Of a stretch of DNA of 64,000 nucleotides, positions 28,392-37,671 are shown piece by piece. Position 1 is the first letter of the stretch. Each line of letters begins with the position of its first letter. The stretch is from Aliishimia sp963721175 (GTDB lineage: Bacteria > Pseudomonadota > Alphaproteobacteria > Rhodobacterales > Rhodobacteraceae), in the NCBI GenBank assembly GCA_963721175.1, contig CAVRIG010000014.1, positions 124,001-188,000 on the forward strand, read 5' to 3'. A program made the translations under genes and the position numbers. The notes below the pieces were generated by a model. That model was not told the origin of the DNA. It saw only the letters and a list, made by a program, of their open reading frames with translations, and searched no databases.

Positions 28392-30313
28392 TCAGTTTTC
28401 CGGCGCATACCAGATCGGCGAGGTATAGGCGCGCTCCTGCAGCGTCATCGGCACCTCGGGGGCGAAGTCGGCCTCCTCGAAGTAGGCGGCGTCGTAGGCG
28501 GTCCAGCGCGGCGTCGGAATCTCGATGACGCGGGCGTAGTAGAACGCCTTGAGCGCCGGGTCGAAGTCCGGGTCCTGCCAGACGGTGATCAGCTCGGGCG
28601 CGCCGATGGTGTTGGTCCAGGTCGGCTCCGACAGGTCCACCGTGTCGCCAACGGCGGGCACCTTGCCGTCCTCGCCGGGCTCGCGGTCGCCGGACCAGGC
28701 GACGTCGTAGATCTGCTCCTGCATCTCGCCCGCGGCGTCGACCCAGCCCTTGATGATCTGGATGCGGTCGAGGTTGCCCGAGAGCGGGTCCTTGAGCGCG
28801 GCGACGAGGAAGCTCGGCGCCTCCGCGCCCTCGGGTGCGGGGTGCAGGTCGCCGCCCATCGGCACGCCCTTGCCGTAGCCGATGGCGCCGGGGTTCCGGC
28901 CCTGCGCGTCCTCGGCCACGAAGTCCCAGCCGCCGAAGAAACGGACCGCGATGCGCGGGCCGGTGGTGCCGTAGACCTCCTTGCGCTTCATCGCGTCCCA
29001 GATCGCGGCGCGGGTGTTCTCGGTCGCCCAGACGGCGGTCAGGCCCGAGGCGCCGAGCTGCCAGTCCTTGATCGTGCGGCCCTCGAAGTCGAAGGCGTTG
29101 GCGGTGGACCGCTCCGGGCTCGGGCTCGCTGGCCGGGAACTTGCCGAAGAAGTTGTTCTCCTCGGCCGAGGAGATGCCGGTATGGTCGTCGGTCGAGCCG
29201 ACGAGGCCGAACTTGAACGGGTTGGTGCCGTAACTCGTCCTCCAGCGCCAAGCCGCGCTTGAGCGCCTCGCGGGCGTACTCGTACTCGATCATGCCCGGT
29301 TCCTTGGGCACGACGTTGAGGTTGCCCTTGTCCCAGATCTCGAAGTCGGCGAACTCGTCGGCGGGCGCGAGGCTCGGGTGCTGCTCCGAGGTGCCCTTGC
29401 TCTGGGTGACCTCGTAGAGCGGCTCCCACCGCTGGCGCGCTTCTCGCCCATTCGGCGTCGATCGGCTGGCCGTCCGGCGTCTCGGTCGCGAACATCAGGC
29501 CGTTCGACAGGTTGCCGTTGTGCGGGATCGCCAGCACCCGGCCGCCGGTCTCCTCCTCGTACATCGCCATCCAGTCCCAGAGCTCGTTCGGGATCTCGGT
29601 GTCGAAGGTGGTCAGCGGCCGCACCCGGTCGGCCTCGGCCTTGTCGCCGCGGTAGATGACGTTGCGGTGCAGGTTGTTGCCGCCGCCGTAGTTCGACGTC
29701 CACTCGTAGCCGATGATCGCCGAGAAGGTGCCGGGCTCGTTATGGCCCTCGACGATCTCGGTCATCTTGCGCCACATGTCGAGCTGCGTGTCCTTGTCGG
29801 TCATCGCTTCGGGCAGCTGCCCTTGCCCTGCGGCGTGATGATCTCCATCATCACCGCGCTCGCCGCCGCGCCGCCGGCGTTCATGCCCTGGTTCCATTCC
29901 TTGAGCACGGGGTCGGCCATCAGCGCGGGATCGCCGTCCAGCACGCCGCTCATCACGCCCAGCGCGTCGGAATGGTCGGCGACCACCATCCAGTCATAGG
30001 GCCGCGACAGCCGCACCTTCTGGCCGGTGCTCGAAGTGATCTCGGCGCCCTTGGCGTATTGCAGCGCCTCGTCGGGGCCGACCCGCGTGCCGCCGGCGAT
30101 GGCATCCGCCGACCAGGAGGTGTGCAGGTGCTGCTCGCCCCAGAGCGGGCGCATCGGGTAGTTCCGGCCGGCATAGGGCGAGTAGCCCGGCTGGTCGAAG
30201 AACTGCGCGGTCCGGGCCGGATCGATCGTCCCGGCATCGGTGGTGACTTGCGCCGCGGATAGAGCCGGCAGCAGCATCACGATGCCTGCGAGGCTACAGA
30301 GTGTCTTTGTCAC
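28392..30313 (-). CDS. DUF3604-family exported hydrolase-like protein (frame-broken)
   Basis: About 635 residues with a signal peptide (VMLLPALSAAQ). Metal-ligand motifs of a PHP-like fold are visible: GEQHLHTSWSADA (HxH), VVADHSDALG and AIPHNGNLSNG; RAAIWDAMKRKEVYGTTGPRI is the conserved DUF3604 C-terminal block. GTG start at 30313 with AGGGGAG upstream. Frame changes near 29815, 29445, 29235 and 29120. It is first in an operon with HupE-like metal transporters and a PpiC isomerase. The reaction is unknown; a metal-dependent (phospho)ester or other hydrolase in the periplasm is the natural guess. Confidence 0.82.
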
Positions 30314-30629
30314 TGAATTCTCCCCTGTGATTTTGTCGTTGGGGCAGCTTAGCCTTAAACAGCCGGATTGAACCGTTTGGCAAGGTGCGGGCGCTGTCCC
30401 CGGATCGATATGGCCAGATCCTCCTGTTAGATCCGATCCAAATTAGAGTGGCGTCGTAGGTCGACCAGCAGGGCGCCGTCATCTGCACAACGCGCGCTCC
30501 CCGCCGCACTCGTTACCAGTCTTCGGCCACACTCGCGTTACTTGTCTTGAGACCGGCCTTACGCTACGTAACCAAGCGAAGTCTGGTTTGCGCTCAGTCA
30601 AACTTCTGGCGCGTGGTTTCCAGAGAAGG

Positions 30630-30666
30630 CTAGCCGGCTCCCCTGCCTAACACTGTCGTGAGCGGA
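30630..30666 (+). repeat. Solo copy of the IS1111-type terminal block
   Basis: TAGCCGGCTCCCCT followed by CACTGTCGTGAGCGGA matches 24048-24085 with few differences and one small gap. It sits in the gap 30314-30696 just before the Crp/Fnr gene. It is probably the footprint of a lost or partly deleted element. The remainder of that gap holds the DUF3604 ribosome site and nothing else I could recognise. Confidence 0.55.
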
Positions 30667-30696
30667 CAATTTGGACAACATTTCCCGGGCCAAATC

Positions 30697-31446
30697 ATGA
30701 CCATCGTCGCAGCGCGCAATGCCTTGTCCTCAATCGGCTGGCTTGCGGAAACCAGCGAGAAGTTTTCGGCGGCGCTTCTCGCGAAGAGCACCTTCCAGCA
30801 GGTCGCGCGCGGCGATACCGTATATTTGAGCGGTGACCCCAGCGACGGGCTGTACGGCGTCGTCAGCGGTTGCTTCGCATACGAAGTGGCCCCGAACGAA
30901 ATCGGCCCGCATTCGATCCACTTCCTGCGCGGCGGCTTCTGGTTCGGCGAGGCGGAGATCTTCGACGGACGGGAGAACATCGGAACGGTGATCGCGACAC
31001 GCGCCAGCAGCTATCTGCACGTTCCGCGATGGGCGATTGTCGAACTGGCCAAGCAGGACACAGACACCTGGCGCTGGATCGGGCAGCTGGGTGGGCAGCA
31101 TCTGGAATTGGCCATAGGAGCCATCGACGATTCGCTCCGGCGGAAACCCGGGGAACGTCTCGTCGCGGTCCTGCTGCGGCTCGGAGGTGTGCGCCACCGG
31201 GATCTGCCATGGGAGCCACAGCCCGAGATCGACATCGCCCAGTCCGACCTTGCGCTCATGGCGACGCTGGCGCGATCCTCCGTCGTCTCGCATCTGGACC
31301 GATTGGAGGCCGCGGGACTGATCAGTCGCTCCTACGCTTGCATCAAGTTGCTGGACCCGGAACGCCTGAGGGGCAGCCTGAGCGGCGGTGAACTACCTCC
31401 GGTGGTCGACGGGGCGGTAAAAAGTTCGCGTCTGGGCGTGATGTAG
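30697..31446 (+). CDS. Crp/Fnr-family transcriptional regulator
   Basis: 249 residues: a cyclic-nucleotide-binding-type beta barrel (VARGDTVYLSGDPSDGLYGVV, GGFWFGEAEIFDG), a dimer helix, and a C-terminal winged helix (DLALMATLARSSVVSHLDRLEAAGLI). There is no N-terminal Cys cluster, so it is not an oxygen-sensing Fnr. The ATG at 30697 is preferred; the frame opens at a GTG (30658) inside the IS-end repeat, and that part looks non-coding. It may regulate the divergent DUF3604 operon or the next small gene. Confidence 0.85.
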   Translation: MTIVAARNALSSIGWLAETSEKFSAALLAKSTFQQVARGDTVYLSGDPSDGLYGVVSGCFAYEVAPNEIGPHSIHFLRGGFWFGEAEIFDGRENIGTVIATRASSYLHVPRWAIVELAKQDTDTWRWIGQLGGQHLELAIGAIDDSLRRKPGERLVAVLLRLGGVRHRDLPWEPQPEIDIAQSDLALMATLARSSVVSHLDRLEAAGLISRSYACIKLLDPERLRGSLSGGELPPVVDGAVKSSRLGVM

Positions 31447-31470
31447 CGCGGAATTCGAAATCGCGCTGCA
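31442..31470 (+). terminator. Hairpin after the Crp/Fnr gene
   Basis: TGTAGCGCG / CGCGCTGCA form a 9-bp stem (one G-T pair) around an 11-base loop, overlapping the stop codon. No T-run. The gap 31447-31782 beyond it holds an AT-rich stretch near 31663-31700 that could carry the promoter of the next gene, and nothing else clear. Confidence 0.4.
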
Positions 31471-31782
31471 TCTTCAGTCCGAGATCGATGAACATGAAGC
31501 ACGATATTCTGAGCGGCGTGCCCAAGCCGATCTTCTCAAAGATGATTGGCTCCATCCTCCGGGACGTCCCGGCAAGACAGACGCCTGCGCCACCCGGCAG
31601 ATGAACCTCCACGCACAATCCTGCCGACCGGGTTGCAGTTGAACCGGCCCCTGTTTCGGCTACACTCAATAGTGACTACAGTTAATGTTACAGTGTGGTG
31701 GTTCGGGGTTATGCCTGAACACACGCCTCCATCCGAGATTGCGATGATCGGAGATGAAGGCCGCAGTCAATGGAGGCGAAAC

Positions 31783-32115
31783 GTGAAAGTCCTGGTCCTG
31801 GGTACCGCAATCGTGTTTTTGGCCGGAGCCGCATCCGCGTGCCCCTGGGCCTCGAAACACTACCGTGCGACGGTACAGCCGTCGCTCGATTTCCAATTCA
31901 CATTCGACGAGACATGCGCGACCGTCGTGGCGCAGAAATCCGGCAAGAAGGCGGAAGTCGTTCAAACCACTGTCATCGATCGAAGCAAAGCCGATCAAGG
32001 GTGGTACTTCGAATATGACCTGTTCGAGTTCTTGTTCAGAACGAATGGGGAAAGAGCGGATGCCCGGCAGGGTGGCACACGGCGACCGATGCGGCTTCGA
32101 GAAGTCGAGCCCTGA
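31783..32115 (+). CDS. Small exported hypothetical protein, possibly truncated
   Basis: 110 residues from the GTG at 31783, which has TGGAGGCG six bases upstream; in-frame ATGs at 31711 and 31744 lack a good site. A signal peptide (VLVLGTAIVFLAGAASA) precedes CPWASKHYRATVQPSLDFQF, with two Cys in the mature part. The C-terminus (GGTRRPMRLREVEP) becomes basic and unlike the rest shortly before the IS3 remnant, so the original end may have been lost. No family recognised. Confidence 0.5.
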   Translation: MKVLVLGTAIVFLAGAASACPWASKHYRATVQPSLDFQFTFDETCATVVAQKSGKKAEVVQTTVIDRSKADQGWYFEYDLFEFLFRTNGERADARQGGTRRPMRLREVEP

Positions 32116-32171
32116 TGAAATTTCGATGCCGCTCTCGTGCAGTAGATCCTCTTCATCTCCGATGAGCCTCC

Positions 32172-32479
32172 CAGCGGACTTACTACCGCTGGCGCAAGCA
32201 GTATGGCGGGGTGGGGGCCGACCACCCGCAGGAACTCAAGCGGCTTCAGAAAGAGAATGACCGGCTCAGGAATGCGGTATCTGTCCTGATGCTGGACAAG
32301 CTTGTCCGGAGCGAGGCCGCTCGGGAAAACTTGCTGGGAGACTACTGAGCCCCGCCCGTCGTCGGTTCCGCATCAATCATGAGCGCAGCAAGATGAAGGT
32401 GTCAGAGCGTCGTGTCTGGCAGGTTCCGCGGCGTCATCGTTCAACCCGCCCACACCGGATTAACAGGCAGCTTCCGTAA
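32172..32479 (+). pseudogene. IS3-family transposase remnant (end of orfA, start of orfB)
   Basis: 32172-32348 encodes the C-terminal leucine-zipper part of an IS3-type OrfA (TYYRWRKQYGG, then LQKENDRLRNAVSVLMLDK, ending LLGDY). From 32348 the next frame gives the OrfB beginning (SPARRRFRINHERSK, then VSERRVWQVPRRHRST) until it is cut by the inverted repeat at 32470. A possible continuation (GPAYEERLVADM) appears on the far side of the ~5-kb block, after 37464. Confidence 0.75.
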
Positions 32480-32722
32480 TGGGCGGTCTTTGGTCAAGTC
32501 CCCTTGCGTTCCGCGTCGCCGGTTTCATGCTTCCGTTCGTGGTCGGCGCGCGGCCGCCACATCATGCCATCAGGTGAACCCCGAGCGCCTATCTGAAGAG
32601 CGTGCTGCACGTCCGAGAACGTGTCGCGAGCAGCCTGGCGGCGTCATCGGAGTTCGCGTCCCGGCGACGGGACCTTGGAGAGCCGGCCGTCCTGTGCCGG
32701 CTCGAACTCGAAACGATCGTTT
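32470..32722 (+). repeat. Left 253-bp inverted repeat of the composite block
   Basis: Matches the reverse complement of 37211-37463 over its whole length without gaps; the only difference I found is one base (GTGTCGCGAGC here, GTGTCACGAGC there). Outer end GCTTCCGTAATGGGCGG. No convincing protein is encoded. Confidence 0.9.
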
Positions 32723-33687
32723 AAAGCGTTTCGACGTTAACCGAGACATATCCGGCGCCGTGAAGTAGTTCCAGCACTCCTGCGTGTCGTAGAGATCACA
32801 GATCGCACCGATGGCGTCGAACACCTGGGTGAATGTTCGTGCGCCGATCTTTCGGAGATGAGCTTTGAGCTTGGAGAAGGCCTGTTCGATTGGGTTCAGG
32901 TCGGGCGAGTAGGGTGGCAGGTAGAGGAACCAGCATCCGTGGTCCGGAGTGCGCAGGCGGCCTCGACGTTTCGGTGAGTGGCCAAGTTGTCGAGAACGAC
33001 GACGGTGCCGGGCTCGATCTCGGGCACCAGCACCTTGCGGACGTAGGTGGCAAAGGCCGGGCCGTCGATCGCCCGCTTGATCACCCAGGGCGCGATCAGC
33101 GCGTCCGCCGTGAGCCCGGCGATCAGGGTCTGCGTGCCCCAGCTGCCGAACGGGGCATCCATGGTCAGGCGCTTACCGCGCGGGGCTCGCCCGCGGAGGC
33201 GCGTGAGGTTCGTCTTCACGGCGGTTTCGTCGAGGAACACCACCCGCTCGGGCCGAGCGGCGATGGCGGGGAGACGATGCTCATCGAGTCGGCACGCTGT
33301 CGCCTTACCCTTGCGCGGCGGCGTTCGGTGGCGACCAGCGACTTTTTTTGTACGTGAAGCCGAGCCGGGTCAGCAGCTTGGCGATGGACGAGTGGTGGAC
33401 CTGCACCCCTCCGCCTCGGCAAGCGCGTCGCGCAACTCGAAGAGCGTGATGTCGGGGTCCTGCGCGACCAACTCCTCGATGAAGGCCCGGTGCGGCGCCA
33501 ACTTGCCCGACCCGGGCGGGCGACCCTGAACCGCCGGATCGGCATGTCCCCTCGTCCTGATCTGACGCGCCCATCGGGCGCCGGTAGCGGGCGAAACTTT
33601 CAGTCGCGCCGCAGCGGCACGCCCGCTGAACCCTTCCTCGATGTACGTCCGAAACCGCGATCGAAGCGCTGACGGCAAAGTGTTCAC
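32723..33687 (-). pseudogene. IS630-family transposase (first copy, frame-broken)
   Basis: N-terminal helix-turn-helix (LPSALRSRFRTYIEEGFSGR) starting at ATG 33687, then DDE residues: VVFLDETAVKTN, TVVVLDNLATH, and PDLNPIEQAFSKLK. It ends with the usual CWNYF..AGYV tail near 32725, where the frame is again shifted. At least four frame changes (about 33430, 33340, 33245, 32960). It abuts the left inverted repeat. Confidence 0.8.
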
Positions 33688-33766
33688 ATGATCCGACCTC
33701 CTGAACAGGATGAATCACACCGCGTCCCTCATGGGAATCCCCACATATTCAAGTTTCGGCCGAAAG

Positions 33767-34400
33767 GCTTTAGGCGGTTCGAACATCCTCCTTGCCGAAG
33801 CGGAATGTCGTGCCGTCGACCCACATGCGATGGAGGACGGTGGCCAGCTTCCGCGCGACCGCGACAATCGCCCGGCTACGCCCACGCCGCTGGGCGACCC
33901 GCAGCCCCCATGCTCGAAGCCGCGAAAAGCGCTGCGTCCGGGTCAGCATCGCCTGCGCAGCCTCGTAGAGCATCGAGCGGACCATTCCGTCTCCGCACTT
34001 GGTGATCCCGCCGGTGACGTCCATCTCGCCGGACTGGTGCTTCTTCGGCGTCAGGCCAAAATGCGCTCCGACTCGTTTCGATGAACGGAAGCGGCCGGGG
34101 TCGTCCACCGCCGATGTAAAGGTGAGCGCCGTCAGAGGACCGACGAGAGCCATGTAGCGCCATGGTCCGAGCGACAGGCGAAGCACCGTCATCAGCCGGC
34201 GGCAGGTCGCTTCATCCCGGGCAAGATCGCGTGCCCTCTTGTCGAGCGCCGTCATCTCCGCCCGCAGCGCGTCGCGTGCCCGCAGCATCGCCTCCGCCAC
34301 CTGCTCGAGCATCGGATTGCCGCTGGCGAGTTCCTGCACGCGCTCGGCAAAGCGGCCTTTGCTGATCTTGCCAATCCTGAGCCCGAAGCCCCTGATACGA
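33767..34400 (-). pseudogene. IS110-family transposase, C-terminal half
   Basis: Begins within RGFGLRIGKISKGRFAER and continues through MLEQVAEAMLRAR to the Tnp_20 domain (GPLTALTFTSAVDD, AHFGLTPKKHQSGE), ending KLATVLHRMWVDGTTF. Its N-terminal half lies at 35483-36003 on the other side of the second IS630 copy. The last ~200 bases recur inverted at 37010-37211. Confidence 0.82.
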
Positions 34401-34411
34401 ACTCCGTTAGA

Positions 34412-35469
34412 TCAGTTCGCGGCGACGAGATTGGGCCACCAATGGAAGCCAGCTTGGCTGCGGACGAGATCTCGGTCATTGCCGAGCGCGATGCAGCGTT
34501 CGGCGACGACGGCATCGAGTTCGGCCAGGGTGTCGAAGTGGCGGTTGACGATCGGCTCGTCGACATGGATCCAGAGCGTCTCGGCCGGCTGAAGCTCGGG
34601 GCTGTAGGGTGGCAGGAGAACGAGGCGGATGCCCTCGGGCACGGCGAGCGGCGGCGTGCCAGCCGGCGCCATCGAGCACGAGGATGATGATCCGGTCGGG
34701 CCCTGCACTGGCCTCGCGGGCGAAGAGGGCCAGGGTGTTCTCGAACAGCGCCTTTTCGACACCGGTCGCGAGATACCAGAAGCTCTCGCCGGTCATCGGC
34801 GAGACGAAGGCGGTGACGTAGAGCCATTCGAAGCGGTGGTGGCCGCGAGCGACCGGCCGCTGGCCGCGCGGCGCCCAGACCTGCCGCAGGATCGGCTTCA
34901 GCCGATCTGGTGTTCGTCGGTGGCGAAGACCTCGATTATCGCGCCGGGATGGCGCTCCGCCTCCTCGGTGACGGCTTCGGCGAGGTTTTTTTAAACGCCT
35001 CCTGTTCCTCTGGCGTCGCCGCCCGCGCATGTTGCGGCCGCGGGCGCTGGATCGTCCAGCCGATGGCGCGCAGCGCCTCCCAGCCGCGCTGCTCGGCGAC
35101 CGCGGCCAGCCCGAGCTCGGCTGCGATCACCGTCGCGACTTTCTTCGCCGTCCACACCCCGCCGTCGTCGGGCGGGGTCTTCACCCGCTCGCGCAGCATC
35201 GCAAGGATCTCCGGCGTCAGGATCTTCGGCTTGGCACCGTTGCCCCGGCGCCGGTCGCCGAGGCTCGACGGCCCGAAGCGGTTGTAGCGCACCACAAGTT
35301 CCTCGACCGAGCGCCGCACGAAGCGGGTCAGTCGCGCCACCTCGGCGCAACTCCGCCCCTCCGCCAGCAGCCAGATCACCTGGTAGCGCCGTGCCAGCGT
35401 CACATCCTTGCTCTCCCGCCAGCCCGCCTGGAGTTCGGTGACGCCGAGATGATCCGCAACCTGCACCAT
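34412..35469 (-). pseudogene. IS630-family transposase (second copy, frame-broken), inserted in IS110
   Basis: A different IS630 type from the first copy: winged-helix N-terminus (RSCAEVARLTRFVRRSVEELV), then the DDE triad as FATDEHRIGLKP, ILVLDGAGWH and ELQPAETLWIH, ending FHWWPNLVAAN. Frame changes near 34990 and 34680. It splits an IS110 transposase gene. Confidence 0.82.
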
Positions 35470-35482
35470 GCCTGCCCCCTCT

Positions 35483-36003
35483 TGTTGCTGGGCAGGAGAT
35501 TAGCGCTTTCGAGTTCCTCTGCGAATCCTTGCTGCAACGAGTCAATCAGCCGGAGTCCGGAGAGCACGCCGCGGAGCCCGAGCTCGATGTCGAGCATCTT
35601 CTTCTGGAGCAGCTTGCGAGCTGTCAGCAGCGCCCGCACCTCCTGGGCGGAGGCGGACTTGCAGTGCACCGGCCGGAACCACCCCATTCGCAAGAGCTGC
35701 GCGATCCCGCGCGCGTCGCGCCGGTCGGTCTTGATCGGCATCGCCGAAAGCGCCGCCTTCACCTGCCGGGTTTCCATGAGAACCACTTCTACACCTGCTT
35801 CCGCCAGACCGGCATGAAGCCACTGCGACAGCGGCCCCGCCTCCATGCCGACGAGCGTGACCGGATGGTCCAGGCGCTCCAAAAAGCGCAGAAGCGCCTC
35901 CGGGTCGCTCGCAACCTTCGTCTCACGCACGATCTGGCCCGTGCGATTCATCAGGCAGACGCTCGACTGCTCGAGCGACACGTCGATGCCGACATAATGT
36001 TCC
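35483..36003 (-). pseudogene. IS110-family transposase, N-terminal half
   Basis: Starts MEHYVGIDVSLEQSS with the first catalytic Asp, then GMEAGPLSQW (Glu) and KTDRRDARGIAQLL (Asp pair) of the DEDD set. The frame is interrupted after MLDIELGLRGVL, where the second IS630 copy is inserted. Joined to 33767-34400 it would give a near-complete IS110 transposase. Confidence 0.82.
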
Positions 36004-36192
36004 ATGACTGTCTCCCCTTGTTGACTTGGGGCCGCGTTCCGCACACCCGATTTGCACTTTCACTCTGGGGGACAGACACCAACATCGCCAGCGGGGGCCG
36101 ACCGCCCATTATGGCATCTGAAAAAGGCCGGCCTCGACGCGGTTTCGAGAACATGATTCACTTCTGGCACGGCAGCGGCAGTGAGGGTGACG

Positions 36193-37008
36193 ATGCGCGG
36201 GACGGACGAAGCGAGCGGATCGCTGTTCAGCTATGTGGACCTTGATGAGCGGGTCCCAGCGGGTCATCCACTTCGCAAGATCCGGCAGATCGTGAACGAC
36301 GCGCTGGCGAGCCTCGATGCCGAGTTCGGTGCGCTCTACACCGACTTCGGCCGCCCCTCCATTGCGCCGGAGCGCCTGATCCGGGCGAGCCTTCTCCAGA
36401 TCCTGTTCTCGATCCGCTCGGAGCGGCAGCTGATGGAGCAGATGGACTACAACCTGCTGTTCCGGTGGTTCGTCGGGCTCGGGATCGACGACCCGGTCTG
36501 GGTCCCCACGGTGTTCAGCAAGAACCGCGACCGGCTGCTGACCACGGACATGTCGCGCAAGGTCATGGCCGCGATCCTGGCGCACCCTTCGGTCAAGCCG
36601 CTGCTGTCGGACGAGCACTTCTCGGTGGATGGCACCCTGGTCAAGGCGTGGGCCTCCATGAAGAGTTTCCAGCCGAAGGACGGCGCACCGCCGGATCGCG
36701 ACGACGATCCAGGCGATCCGCCACCGCCAACTCAGGAGACCGTCGCAGACACCAACCAGCAGCCCCAGCAGACCGAGAGACAGCCCATGCCCGACACACC
36801 CCGCCAGCCCCGCAACGCCGAAGTGAACTTCCGGGGCGAGAAGCGCTCGAACGCCACCCATGCCTCGGTAACAGACCCGGATGCCCGGTTTTACAAGAAG
36901 GCACCGGGTGCTGCGGCGACGCTGTGCTTCATGGGCCATACGCTGATGGAGAACCGCAACGGGCTGGTCGTGCAGGCAGAGCTGACCCACGCCGATGGGC
37001 ATGGCGAG
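36193..37008 (+). pseudogene. IS5-family transposase, C-terminally truncated
   Basis: Starts MRGTDEASGSLFSYVDLDER, with the DUF772-type N-terminal domain (ERLIRASLLQILFSIRSERQ) and the first catalytic Asp in HFSVDGTLVKAWAS and a second in TDPDARFYKK. The sequence switches to IS110 3' DNA at about 37008, so the catalytic Glu region is missing. Confidence 0.82.
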
Positions 37009-37009
37009 T

Positions 37010-37211
37010 GCTCTACGGGGCTGCGCAGGCGATGCTGACCCGGACGCAGCGCTTTTCGCGGCTTCGAGCATGGGGGCTGCGGGTCGCCCAGCGGCGTGGG
37101 CGTAACCGGGCGATTGTCGCGGTCGCGCGGAAGCTGGCCACCGTCCTCCATCGCATGTGGGTCGACGGCACGACATTCCGCTTCGGCAAGGAGGATGTTC
37201 GAACCGCCTAA
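37010..37211 (+). pseudogene. IS110 3' fragment in inverted orientation
   Basis: Encodes LYGAAQAMLTRTQRFSRL to the terminal RFGKEDVRTA, almost identical to the end of the gene at 33767-34400 but on the opposite strand. It joins the IS5-type gene on one side and the right inverted repeat on the other, right after the stop codon. Confidence 0.8.
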
Positions 37212-37463
37212 AACGATCGTTTCGAGTTCGAGCCGGCACAGGACGGCCGGCTCTCCAAGGTCCCGTCGCCGGGACGCGAACTCCGATGACGCCGCCAGGC
37301 TGCTCGTGACACGTTCTCGGACGTGCAGCACGCTCTTCAGATAGGCGCTCGGGGTTCACCTGATGGCATGATGTGGCGGCCGCGCGCCGACCACGAACGG
37401 AAGCATGAAACCGGCGACGCGGAACGCAAGGGGACTTGACCAAAGACCGCCCATTACGGAAGC
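37211..37463 (-). repeat. Right 253-bp inverted repeat of the composite block
   Basis: Reverse complement of 32470-32722 with one difference. Beyond it, 37464-37640 holds a short frame with GPAYEERLVADM (IS3 OrfB-like) that turns hydrophobic (GGLLLVLGGGFSCLIVAVFL); its identity is uncertain. Confidence 0.9.
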
Positions 37464-37671
37464 GGCCTGCTAAAGGTCACCGGCCGCAAGGCCCTGCGTA
37501 TGAAGAGCGCCTGGTCGCCGACATGCTCGCGGACCAGCGTATTGGGGGCCTGCTCTTGGTGCTCGGCGGTGGATTTTCCTGCCTGATCGTCGCCGTCTTC
37601 TTATTCCATCGGCTCCTGGAGCCGAGGTATGATGGGTAGCTGCCGTTCCGAAAGGCTCGCCTCGACGGGGA

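Larger units (their letters stand above)
32470..37463. mobile_element. ~5-kb composite block of nested insertion sequences
   Basis: Bounded by 253-bp inverted repeats and apparently inserted in an IS3 remnant. Inside, left to right: an IS630 element (minus), the 3' half of an IS110 transposase (minus), a second IS630 element (minus), the 5' half of the same IS110 gene (minus), a truncated IS5-family gene (plus) and an IS110 3' fragment in opposite orientation (plus). No passenger gene is present. The order requires several insertion and recombination events. Confidence 0.7.

Noticed and set aside
30421..30500. Possible IS end (TGTTAGATCCGATCC) upstream of DUF3604
   Set aside because: Only one copy found and no partner repeat or transposase near it.
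36109..37443. 444-codon minus-strand ORF across the IS5/IS110/repeat joint
   Set aside because: It is antisense to the IS5-family gene and the IS110 fragment; similarity to a frame at 32412-32768 is only the inverted repeat.
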